A stretch of DNA of 41,025 nucleotides from Candidatus Zhuqueibacterota bacterium. GTDB taxonomy: Bacteria > Zhuqueibacterota > Zhuqueibacteria > Thermofontimicrobiales > Sulfurfontimicrobiaceae. Made by a program: the position numbers and the translations under genes. This document shows positions 8,709-16,858 of this stretch, piece after piece (within the stretch, counting starts at the first letter, position 1; each line of letters begins with the position of its first letter). The stretch lies in assembly GCA_016927835.1 (NCBI GenBank), contig JAFGMA010000227.1:1-41025 (forward strand). The letters are read 5' to 3'. Under the pieces are notes generated by a model. The model was not told the DNA's origin, made no database searches, and was given only the letters and a program-made list of their open reading frames with translations.

Positions 8709-10376
8709 TTACAGCAAATAGACCGCGATTAGCCCCAGCAGTCCGACAAGCGTAACGTAATACAACGTTGGCAAAATCGTCTTCCGAAGCGTCAATCCCT
8801 CTTTTCCCAGCAAGCCCACTGTTGCTGAAGCGGCGACCACGTTATGGATCGCAATCATATTGCCCGCAGCCGCGCCCACTGCCTGGAGTGCCACGACGAC
8901 AGTCGTCGAAATCCCTAAGGTTCGGGCAACGCTATGCTGAAACAGACTGAACATAAGATTGCTTACGGTATTGCTGCCCGCAATGAACGCCCCCAATGCC
9001 CCGATTGACGGCGCAAACAGGGGCCAAACACGCCCCACATTTTCGGCAACCCATTGCGCCATCGCGACTGGCATGGCAGGCAATCCAGGGGAATTCACTC
9101 CGGAATTCATATAAATGCGGACCATGGGCACGGTGAATATCAGCACAAATCCGGCACCAAGCAATATTTTCCCGGATTCGGTCACCGCTGCTTTCAATTC
9201 GGTGGGTTTCATCCGGTGCAAGAAAAATGTGACAGCCACGACGAATAAGAGAATCGTGCCAGGCAAATAAAACGGTTGGGACGATGGTGTAATGCCGGTT
9301 CCTAAAACATCTTCCCATTGAATAGTCACCGATTTCAACAAACTGCCAAATGGCAACTGAGGCAGGCGGCTGAGAACCAGCAATAGCGCAACCAGCACGT
9401 AAGGTGACCAGGCTAGCCAGGTGGACATCGTTTTTCCCTGCTGGTTATCCAGTTCAATTTTAATCTGTCCGTTCCATGCAGAATCCCATTGCGTTTGAGG
9501 TGCAAAATCCCAGGTGTCGTTCGGTAGCAGAAATTTTTTTCTCGCTGCAAACGTGACAATTGCCAGCCCAATCAGCGAGCCGATCAATGACGGGAATTCG
9601 GGTCCCAGGAAAATTCCGGTCAGGGTATACGGGATCGTAAATGCCAACCCTCCGAAAATTGCAAAAGGCAAAATGGACAAGCCTTCGGACCACGATTTCT
9701 TGCGCCCGAAAAAGCGGGTCATCATAACGATCATCAGCAGCGGGATCAGCGTTCCGGTAATGCCATGAAATATCGCGGAGTTTGCAGCAATTTTGCCCAG
9801 GTACTGGTCAAAACTCACTCCTGCGGTGGCTAAATTAGCCGTGAGTTCAGGATTCTCCAAACCGCCCCTCACTCCGATCAATATGGGCGTACCGCATGCG
9901 CCGAAAGTCACCGCCGTGCTTTGAATCATCATCCCCAGCATCACCGCTGCCATTGCCGGAAAGCCGAGTGCCACCATCAGCGGAGCGGCGATAGCTGCCG
10001 GTGTGCCAAAGCCGGCAGCGCCTTCGATGAACGAGCCAAAAAGCCAGGCGATAATAATCACCTGCACCCGGCGATCGCTGCTGATGCTGGTGAATCCGCT
10101 CCGGATAGCGGTCACTGCCCCGGAATGCTTCAAGGTGTTTAGCAGCAAAATCGCGCCGAAAATGATCCACAAGATATCGAACGTGATAAACAATCCCTGA
10201 ATCGTGGAAGCCGCCACCCGCATCCAATCCACGTCCCAGATGGCTAACGCGATGATGGCGGTCAGCACATAGACAATCGGCATTGCCCATTTGGCTTGCC
10301 AACGCAGTCCCACCAGCAGCACTGCGGCAACGACAATCGGTGCGACGGCTAATGCAGCCTGAATCGTAAGGGTCAT
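8709..10376 (-). CDS. lctP: L-lactate permease (LctP/LldP family)
   Basis: This 555-residue inner-membrane lactate (glycolate) proton symporter has typical family length and many hydrophobic helices. It shows recognisable LctP passages such as [19 protein letters not shown] near residue 115 and, near the C-terminus, [16 protein letters not shown] and [24 protein letters not shown] lies upstream of the ATG. The gene precedes cstA; together they point to scavenging of lactate and pyruvate. No lactate dehydrogenase is in the window. The 5' gap (10377-10751) carries two unrelated short inverted-repeat elements, so a native promoter could not be placed with confidence. Confidence 0.92.
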   Translation of the reverse strand: MTLTIQAALAVAPIVVAAVLLVGLRWQAKWAMPIVYVLTAIIALAIWDVDWMRVAASTIQGLFITFDILWIIFGAILLLNTLKHSGAVTAIRSGFTSISSDRRVQVIIIAWLFGSFIEGAAGFGTPAAIAAPLMVALGFPAMAAVMLGMMIQSTAVTFGACGTPILIGVRGGLENPELTANLATAGVSFDQYLGKIAANSAIFHGITGTLIPLLMIVMMTRFFGRKKSWSEGLSILPFAIFGGLAFTIPYTLTGIFLGPEFPSLIGSLIGLAIVTFAARKKFLLPNDTWDFAPQTQWDSAWNGQIKIELDNQQGKTMSTWLAWSPYVLVALLLVLSRLPQLPFGSLLKSVTIQWEDVLGTGITPSSQPFYLPGTILLFVVAVTFFLHRMKPTELKAAVTESGKILLGAGFVLIFTVPMVRIYMNSGVNSPGLPAMPVAMAQWVAENVGRVWPLFAPSIGALGAFIAGSNTVSNLMFSLFQHSVARTLGISTTVVVALQAVGAAAGNMIAIHNVVAASATVGLLGKEGLTLRKTILPTLYYVTLVGLLGLIAVYLL

Positions 10377-10434
10377 CGTAATTCCTTGTATGCAGAACCA
10401 GCTAGTTGATCCCTAAATAGAGTCTTTCGGGTTT

Positions 10435-10529
10435 TGTCATTCCCGCACGTTTTAAGCGAGGTGCCGCCCACGGGAATCCATTATTCAGATAGTCAAATGG
10501 ATGCCCGATAGAAGCATTCGGGCATGACA
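10435..10529. repeat. 95-bp inverted-repeat element (TGTCATTCCCG type)
   Basis: The element starts TGTCATTCCCG (10435-10445) and ends with the opposed CGGGCATGACA (10519-10529). Its left half has an internal GGGAATCC, and its right half folds as GCCCGA...TCGGGC. This matches the general form of dispersed hairpin repeats known from many bacteria. It lies in the gap between lctP and the DUF6850-like gene, next to the separate 117-bp element. Confidence 0.55.
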
Positions 10530-10600
10530 GAACCGGAGTAGCGCTTCTTGATTTTGTATTAAATTTTAAAAATTACTGCTTTTCGAGCAGACTCAATAGA

Positions 10601-10717
10601 GTCTGAACGAAAACTAGCATCTTCATGCTGAGCGAAGTCGAAGCATATTTTAAAAACAATGACTTATTACCCTTCGACTTCGCTCAGGGTGAAAAGATAT
10701 GTACTTTTCGGTCAGGC
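10601..10717 (+). repeat. 117-bp MITE-like element, copy 1
   Basis: Near-matching terminal inverted repeats GTCTGAACGAAAA (10601-10613) and TTTTCGGTCAGGC (10705-10717) enclose an inner palindrome CTGAGCGAAGTCGAA / TTCGACTTCGCTCAG. It aligns without gaps, roughly 80% identical by eye, with 16722-16838 in the same orientation. It lies just past the 3' end of the DUF6850-like gene, whose transcripts would contain the long hairpin. Confidence 0.7.
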
Positions 10718-10751
10718 GCAAAATATCCTATGGCGTTTTCTTTTTCAACAG

Positions 10752-12275
10752 CTAAAATACCCGAGCCAGCAATTCGAGCGTCATGAACAGCTCTTGTCTG
10801 AATGTATCCCGAAAAATATCGCTGTGCTGCGGTTGTACGGTGCGATATGTTGCATGGAGCCGGAACGTGCCCAACGACGCCGTTCGAACGGAAATCATTA
10901 AATTGATCCGGTGCCCGACCGAGTCGGTTAAATAATAAGTAATATCTTTCGAGCGCAACACTGAAACCGGTGTAATCATCTGGCGCGAAACCGATTCGTC
11001 GGAAACATTCATCTTGCCAAATCCATACGACAAGAATGATTGCAGACCATCTCGCCAGCGAATATCAATACCGAACCGGGTTTGCCATTTGCGGCGATCA
11101 GCGCGCCAATCGATCTGGCTGTAATAATCGCGGTAATCGATCTTCGAAACGACGAGTCCCCCTTCGCAACTCAACCGCATCTTCGAATTCAACTCACAGT
11201 CAATTCCGGCTGCATAGTCACTTGAAGGGATATCTGTTTCACTGATTACCACATCAAACAACGGTTGCCGCGCCCACATCGATTCTGAAAAATAGCGGTA
11301 TTTCAATCCCATCGATATTCCTCGGAGGAGTCCCCAATATGCCTGAAATCCGCTTTCGTAAATTCGGTTTTGCCAATAGCCTTCCGGTTGCGGTACGTTC
11401 AGATTATCATGAATATCGACTTGCTGTACACCGCTGCCGGCGTGAATGGCAATGCTGTTGCCGTGAGCGCCCTTATAGGTGAGCGAACCATGCGCAGCGT
11501 ATTCATCAAAACAGGCGTTGCGGCTTTCCGTTTTTTTATTGAATTCTAGCGGCAAATCGTACCCGCGAAATTTGTACAGATGTGTTTCCTGGTACAGGGC
11601 AGCCTTGTCTTCTCGGTAATAAATTTCTTCAATATTATCATTGATTTGAAAAACAGCGCCTGCTGTTAAATTTGAAGCAAGCAAATACCCGAATCCGGTC
11701 GAAAATGCAATATCCCGGTGTTTTGATGTGGGTTTGGGAGAAACCTGTTTCAAACCTTCGTCCACGTAATATGCCAGCGATACCCCAACGTTGAATCTTG
11801 TGCAGAGCCGTCGCCAGTATTCGGCGGTCATGGCGATACCGTTGTAGCGTGTTTTTCCGCTGGTACTGTCACCCAACAGGAACGGCATCCCGAACCGCGC
11901 ATCTTTCGTAGCGAGCCAGTTCCAGTCATCCCTGACCAACTGCTGGAATCCAAAGCTGCCCCTGAAAATCTGTGAATCGCCGATGCGCTTTTTGCCGGAC
12001 ACACCCAACCGCGAATATTCGACCTGTCCCGCTGCGATAAAAGGTTTGAAATCCCCGCTTGTGCTGTTGTAGGTCGAACGGATATACAGCAGTTCTTCAT
12101 CGGCATCGTAATTGAGAAATGCCGGATTATGAAAAAGGTAATACGCCGGGTGCTGTTCGCCGGCTTCTCCAATTGTATCGAACATACATTGAGGCGACTG
12201 ACAGGGCGTTTCGCTATGAATCAGTAAAAAAAGCAAAACGATTATTTTCAACACGATTTCAAGATTTTTTGCCAT
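10752..12275 (-). CDS. Outer-membrane beta-barrel protein, DUF6850-like
   Basis: The protein is 507 residues from the ATG at 12275; the frame extends to an in-frame TTG at 12311, but the ATG leads straight into the signal peptide (MAKNLEIVLKIIVLLFLLI). After a short Cys-containing stretch, the rest consists of alternating amphipathic strands ending in LLARVF, a typical outer-membrane-barrel C-terminus with terminal Phe. Length, N-terminal passage (AGEQHPAYYLFHNPAF) and position beside a DUF4876 gene fit the DUF6850 family of Bacteroidota, whose function is unknown. It is the third gene of the unit TonB receptor 2 - DUF4876 - DUF6850, but is separated from the second by a 402-bp gap holding a repeat. 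The family name is from memory of the gene neighbourhood, not a search. Confidence 0.6.
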   Translation of the reverse strand: MAKNLEIVLKIIVLLFLLIHSETPCQSPQCMFDTIGEAGEQHPAYYLFHNPAFLNYDADEELLYIRSTYNSTSGDFKPFIAAGQVEYSRLGVSGKKRIGDSQIFRGSFGFQQLVRDDWNWLATKDARFGMPFLLGDSTSGKTRYNGIAMTAEYWRRLCTRFNVGVSLAYYVDEGLKQVSPKPTSKHRDIAFSTGFGYLLASNLTAGAVFQINDNIEEIYYREDKAALYQETHLYKFRGYDLPLEFNKKTESRNACFDEYAAHGSLTYKGAHGNSIAIHAGSGVQQVDIHDNLNVPQPEGYWQNRIYESGFQAYWGLLRGISMGLKYRYFSESMWARQPLFDVVISETDIPSSDYAAGIDCELNSKMRLSCEGGLVVSKIDYRDYYSQIDWRADRRKWQTRFGIDIRWRDGLQSFLSYGFGKMNVSDESVSRQMITPVSVLRSKDITYYLTDSVGHRINLMISVRTASLGTFRLHATYRTVQPQHSDIFRDTFRQELFMTLELLARVF

Positions 12276-12677
12276 GATTGCATTTTGTGTTTGACTCGTT
12301 CTTAGGTGCAATTCTATAATTTCGGTGATTGTATAAATAACATAATATAATGATATTTAAAAAATAAAAGTGCTTAAAATATGACAATTTACGAATCAAT
12401 TTGAGAACATTATTTCGGAATAGGTGAGCTTCATTCTTACCCATCCCCTTGCCCCTTCCCTAAACAATAGGGAAGGGGAACTAACCCTCGGGTTCTCTCC
12501 CCTTCCCTTGTTTTAAGGGAAGGGGCGGGGGATGGGTTAAACGATCACACCTAAATATCGTCTTTACGAATTAAAGACTTACACCTTAGTAGCTCTGTAA
12601 TTACTGGATTGCACCCTCGTTCTTCGCAGGAACTGCATGTATAGGTTTGTAAAGCGCACCAGGTTCCCTGTGTTTTG
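12276..12677. other. 402-bp gap between DUF4876 and DUF6850-like genes
   Basis: The part nearest the DUF6850-like gene (about 12290-12420) is strongly A+T-rich with several possible -10 boxes but no convincing -35. The centre is the 12438-12540 repeat. The remainder (12541-12677) shows nothing recognisable. A separate promoter for the DUF6850-like gene is possible but not proven. Confidence 0.4.
12438..12540. repeat. 103-bp inverted-repeat element (CCCATCCCC type)
   Basis: The outer arms TACCCATCCCC and GGGGATGGGTTA oppose each other. Two inner hairpins are formed by CCCCTTCCCT / AGGGAAGGGG (12451-12477) and CCCCTTCCCTT / AAGGGAAGGGG (12499-12525). The element is extremely purine/pyrimidine-strand-biased and interrupts the spacing of the TonB2 operon. 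Confidence 0.65.
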
Positions 12678-13862
12678 CTACTGCTGATGATGGTACTCCG
12701 GTGTCGGCGCGTCAATCACCCGGAAATCCAGCGATGAGTTGTCATCATCTTTCAGGATCAGCTTGCCATCTTTCAGCAATACAATGCGCTCCATCGATTT
12801 GCCGGTATAAAATTCAATGCCGCCCGTTGCGCCGGCATCGATTGATTCGTGGATTTTTTTATCGCTCAGAAATGTCGGGTCATCCAGGTATTCCACACCA
12901 TCGATGATACAACCGGTGGGAACCAACAAATGCTCATTGCGATAAGCGAGTGAATCGGGATGAATCCGGGCGATCATCAGGGCATCTTTTTCGCCGCCGA
13001 TGAGCCAATCATTGCCGCTCACTTGCAGGATCCGAATCATATTCGGGATCGCGGGATTATCGATATCCGGCGATTCGGGCTTGTAAAATTCGAACCTCAC
13101 CGCCGACAAGTCCACACTGAACGGCGCGTTGATGCGATGGTCGATAGCGTCTTCGGCGCAAACCGCAAACTGACCCGGCTCCAGCGGATATTCCGTCCCG
13201 CTGCCCGGAAAAATCCAGATATTTTTGGAATAGACAAAATCCGGATCGCGCACGATGTAGCGACCGCCAACGACGATGAGCAAGCTATCGAGGTAAATGG
13301 TGGAATCGGATTGATTGTAAACTTCCAGATATTTGTCATGATAGTACAATCCGGCTTCCGGCGGTCCGCAGGCGTAAATTTCACTGATAACCAGTTCCGA
13401 ACCGGTGGCAACCGCGAACATCGGTACGACGAGTGCCGAATCCACATCAGCGCGAAGCGTTATCACTCCCCGCGTTGTATTCTTCAATTTGATATGTGAG
13501 TTGGGAAAGCCGATAATCTGCTGCATTTCATCGGCTTTCATTTCACGCACCGCGGAAATGAAATAGTCATCGGAAAGTGCGTTTCCCAGTTGAATCGTTC
13601 CGGTCGAATCGGAAATCAGGTTCATTTCAATTCCCAGCGTTTTGGATTTGAGCAACACATCGGCATCTGCCACGCCAGGAGTTCCTTTGAGCTGCACCAT
13701 ATAGCCCGATCGATCTTCCAGAAAAATTTGAAAGCGCGTGTTTCGCTCAATCGCCTGCGGCTTTTCTTTTATATTGAGAATTCCCTCGCATGAAACTATG
13801 AAGAAGGCCGCAAACCAGGCACACCCAAGCCATATCTTTAAATTAAAAGTTAATTTGTGCAT
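12678..13862 (-). CDS. DUF4876-like surface/periplasmic lipoprotein
   Basis: The protein is 394 residues. A hydrophobic N-terminus ends in FIVSC, giving a probable lipidated Cys25. Residues about 30-145 look like a carboxypeptidase-regulatory/PEGA-like beta-sandwich. From about 158 the passage LVISEIYACGPPEAG, followed by YHDKYLEVYNQSD, is typical of DUF4876, with a lamin-tail-like beta fold. It starts 8 bp after the stop of TonB receptor 2, so the two are translated from one mRNA. This places the lipoprotein as an outer-membrane partner of the receptor, analogous in position, though not in sequence, to SusD. Molecular function is not established. Family assignment is fairly confident from sequence style and neighbours. 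Confidence 0.7.
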   Translation of the reverse strand: MHKLTFNLKIWLGCAWFAAFFIVSCEGILNIKEKPQAIERNTRFQIFLEDRSGYMVQLKGTPGVADADVLLKSKTLGIEMNLISDSTGTIQLGNALSDDYFISAVREMKADEMQQIIGFPNSHIKLKNTTRGVITLRADVDSALVVPMFAVATGSELVISEIYACGPPEAGLYYHDKYLEVYNQSDSTIYLDSLLIVVGGRYIVRDPDFVYSKNIWIFPGSGTEYPLEPGQFAVCAEDAIDHRINAPFSVDLSAVRFEFYKPESPDIDNPAIPNMIRILQVSGNDWLIGGEKDALMIARIHPDSLAYRNEHLLVPTGCIIDGVEYLDDPTFLSDKKIHESIDAGATGGIEFYTGKSMERIVLLKDGKLILKDDDNSSLDFRVIDAPTPEYHHQQ

Positions 13863-13870
13863 TCGTATTC

Positions 13871-16537
13871 TTAAAAGTTGGGAAAGGTACTGCTAAATTC
13901 CAGCCCAAAAAAGAGTTCGGGATTTCGCCGGATATATTCCGGCATATTTGGCGCCGAACGCTGTCTAAGATAAAGCGGACGGTGATTGAAAAAATTGTTC
14001 ACGAAAAAAGACACCTCGGCTCCCTTCCACAGCGACTTGCTCACTTTGACATTGAACAGCAGCAGGTTTGGCGGATCCTCCTCCAGCAATTCATACGGTC
14101 TATATGAACGGCGCAGACGAATGTATTTTTCATCCCCACGCTGTGCTTCATCGATGAAAATCATTTCGCCCTTTTCGCTGAAATATGCCTGTGCCAGCGT
14201 ATCGGCAAGACCGCGCCGCCCATCGATTTCATTTATGCTATGCTGAACATGCAGCGTCACCCAGATTCCAAGTGTTTGCACCTGGATATAGAACCGGTAA
14301 TTGAATAACAATTTTTTATCATAGTTCTCATGCCGCGTGTAAAATGGTATCACATCCATCTCCAGTTCAGGGCTGTAGCGGATGGAACTGGAGATCAGGC
14401 TATTGATTCCGTTCTCGGTCTCCTGATACGCGGCATCGAGTGAGATAACCGTGTGAATCACAGGCAGTCGCCTGGTTTTAAATGAGAGTTCCACACCGCG
14501 GCTCTTTAGCCAGCCATTATTTTCGTAGCGATTAAAATCATAAAATAGCGTGTCCTTCGCCCACGCGCCCTCGAGATGGGGCCAGGCAGGAAAGGCGTTT
14601 TTGCTCAGTATCAGCGGGAAGCTCACCGAATTAAACATATCCTTTGTATCGTTCCAAAAACCTGTCAAGGTGAATCCGAGTGGTCCTGCCTGCTGATCAA
14701 GGCTGATTTCATATTTTGTTTGCGAATAGCCCTTCAATGTTTTATTTGAACGATCGCGCAAATAGGTTGAAATGATGGAAAAATTCTGCTCCGGTTGCAG
14801 CGGATCAACCACAGCGACCGTGTCCACAATATCGAAATAGGCGATTCCCGGGTAAAGCATACCCAATGGCGGTGATTTAGATGTTGCGCCGTAGCCTGTT
14901 CGAAGCTGGGTATCCTCAAACAAATTCACTGAAAAATTCAATCTCGGATTGAGAAATGTACCGTTATGCGATTCGATAAAATCACCGCCGCGCCAGAGTC
15001 CGCTGAAATTCATGCCGGTGGGACGATAGGCTTCGTATCGGAAACCCGCCTGGAGCGTGAACGGTTTCAGCAGCCGCCCCGTGATTTTATCCTCGGCGTA
15101 AAAGCTGAGTGTTTGATATGCCGGCAGGTCAGCATATCTGCGCAAGCGAATGGCTTGTGTGCCGAGAATCGGGGGATACAGCGGATCGAACACCAGCCCA
15201 TCCCCTTTATTGAAATCATTGCGCCAGGTGAATCCCGCCAGCATTGTGTGGAAAAAGGACGGCGTGCCGAATTGGCGGCGGGTTGAGAGATCGGCGAAAA
15301 GGTCCCAGGCATCACCTTTGATCCATTTTTTCCCGAGGTACGTTCCGAAGACGATGACGCCTTCCTGCGCACCTTCATTCATGCGATCCGACAACACCAG
15401 ATTATCCCGGGAAACCAGTTGCTGGAGATACGAATTCTGATGGGTGTATGAAACGGAGAATGTACCGGAAATATTTGAAAGCGCCGACAATCGATACAAA
15501 GCCTTTCCCGAATATTTGAAATTATAATCCCGATTGTACCAGGCTTCGCGCAAGGCATATCCGGGTTTTTCCTTGCTTTCATCGATTGCAGTAGTGAAAT
15601 AGAGCGAATTTTTTATGTCATACAGCGCAGCTTCTTTTCGGGCGCTCAACTGACCGGCGAAACGCGTGTACCCGTCATCTTCAACGCGAACATCCCGTTC
15701 GGAAAGCGCCATGTTAAAATTGCCATTGATGATCCACTGGCTCAAGGTGACGCCGCGGGAGACGTTGGCTTCGTAAAGATGAGGATTATATTTGATTTTG
15801 GCGCGAAACGGTTCCGGTTTCGATTTGGTTTTCACCTTCATGATGCCATCGACCAGATCGCCATATTGCGCCGAAGGGATGCCGCGTATGATTTCAACTT
15901 CCTGGATATTTTCCGCAGGGATCGCCCGCAAATCCGCACCGCTGACACCGGAGGTATACCCGATGCCTACCTGCATATTGACATTGTTGCTAACCGGCAC
16001 CTCGTCCAGGATCAATTGCGTGCCCAGCGATGTTCCGCCGCGAATTTCTGCACTCGCCGGATAATGCAAATTCGGATTGGTAGTTTTTTCGCCGGGTAAC
16101 AACTGCATCACATCACCCAGGCTGGACGCCTGGATGTGTTCGATTTCGCCGGAATGGATAACGGATTTGGTCTCGGGATCAAGCGGGATGAATTCCTGCG
16201 GTGCGATAACTGTGATTTGTCCCAGTTGAATCGCGGTGCTTTTCAAAACAAATTTTCGCTGAACCGTCTCCCCTGCCCTGAGCTGCACTTGCGCCTTCGA
16301 CGTTTCGTACCCGATAAATTTCACCAGCACGGTATATGGACCGGGCTCGAGGGATATTTCGAATTTTCCCTCAAGATTGGAGGTTGTGCCGCGATTATTT
16401 TCCTGAATGATAATATTGGCATAGGGCAACGGTGCCCCGGTTTCATCGAGGATCAGTCCGGAGATCAGCGCCTTTTCTTTAGCCGATGCGAGCGTGCCTA
16501 CGAATAATAGAACCAACAAACAGCGTAAAATTTTCAT
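13871..16537 (-). CDS. TonB-dependent receptor 2 with carboxypeptidase-regulatory N-domain
   Basis: This 888-residue outer-membrane transporter has a signal peptide (1-19, ending ASA), a carboxypeptidase-regulatory domain (about 22-105, ALISGLILDETGAPLPYANI), a plug (about 125-240, with VEIIRGIPSAQYGDLVDGIMKV) and a C-terminal barrel ending in STFPNF. It is paralogous to the receptor at 1319-3874 along its whole length. It heads the unit with the DUF4876 lipoprotein (8-bp spacing) and the DUF6850-like barrel. In Bacteroidota these three families recur together, which suggests one uptake or surface machine, but I know of no proven substrate. No clear Shine-Dalgarno precedes the ATG. Confidence 0.9.
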   Translation of the reverse strand: MKILRCLLVLLFVGTLASAKEKALISGLILDETGAPLPYANIIIQENNRGTTSNLEGKFEISLEPGPYTVLVKFIGYETSKAQVQLRAGETVQRKFVLKSTAIQLGQITVIAPQEFIPLDPETKSVIHSGEIEHIQASSLGDVMQLLPGEKTTNPNLHYPASAEIRGGTSLGTQLILDEVPVSNNVNMQVGIGYTSGVSGADLRAIPAENIQEVEIIRGIPSAQYGDLVDGIMKVKTKSKPEPFRAKIKYNPHLYEANVSRGVTLSQWIINGNFNMALSERDVRVEDDGYTRFAGQLSARKEAALYDIKNSLYFTTAIDESKEKPGYALREAWYNRDYNFKYSGKALYRLSALSNISGTFSVSYTHQNSYLQQLVSRDNLVLSDRMNEGAQEGVIVFGTYLGKKWIKGDAWDLFADLSTRRQFGTPSFFHTMLAGFTWRNDFNKGDGLVFDPLYPPILGTQAIRLRRYADLPAYQTLSFYAEDKITGRLLKPFTLQAGFRYEAYRPTGMNFSGLWRGGDFIESHNGTFLNPRLNFSVNLFEDTQLRTGYGATSKSPPLGMLYPGIAYFDIVDTVAVVDPLQPEQNFSIISTYLRDRSNKTLKGYSQTKYEISLDQQAGPLGFTLTGFWNDTKDMFNSVSFPLILSKNAFPAWPHLEGAWAKDTLFYDFNRYENNGWLKSRGVELSFKTRRLPVIHTVISLDAAYQETENGINSLISSSIRYSPELEMDVIPFYTRHENYDKKLLFNYRFYIQVQTLGIWVTLHVQHSINEIDGRRGLADTLAQAYFSEKGEMIFIDEAQRGDEKYIRLRRSYRPYELLEEDPPNLLLFNVKVSKSLWKGAEVSFFVNNFFNHRPLYLRQRSAPNMPEYIRRNPELFFGLEFSSTFPNF

Positions 16538-16858
16538 GAATCGAATTTACATGTACAGTTGAAGCGTGAATCCGGCAAAGAGTAATTTTCAATACACAAG
16601 CCGAAGTAATTTCGAATTAATAGCACGATATTCCGATGAATTTCCGTTGAGCCATACCGCACTTGCAGCCTGTGGAAATCGCTTTCAGCGGCACATCGTT
16701 TGTTTGCACGTAACAAGTAGTGTCTGAATTAAAACTAACATTTTCGTGCTGAGCGAAGTCGCAGTACAACGCAAAAACAATGTCTTATCACCTTTCGACT
16801 TCGCTCAGGGTGAAAAAATATTGACTTCTCATTCAGGCTCCAAGCTCTCAGATTGTGA
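16538..16858. other. 321-bp gap upstream of TonB receptor 2
   Basis: The half next to the receptor (16538-16721) must hold its leader and promoter, but I see no pair of boxes with good spacing. The other half is the 117-bp element (16722-16838), which ends 20 bp before the stop of the CsgG-barrel gene. Confidence 0.4.
16722..16838 (+). repeat. 117-bp MITE-like element, copy 2
   Basis: Same length, orientation and structure as 10601-10717: ends GTCTGAAT...ATTCAGGC, inner palindrome CTGAGCGAAGTCG / CGACTTCGCTCAG. By eye about 21 differences in 117 aligned positions and no gaps. It lies just past the 3' end of the 16859-18634 gene and may also act as its transcript end. Confidence 0.7.

Noticed and set aside
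12259-12444. 61-codon minus-strand frame in the gap upstream of the DUF6850-like gene
   Set aside because: It overlaps the start of that gene, has A+T-driven composition and no ribosome site.
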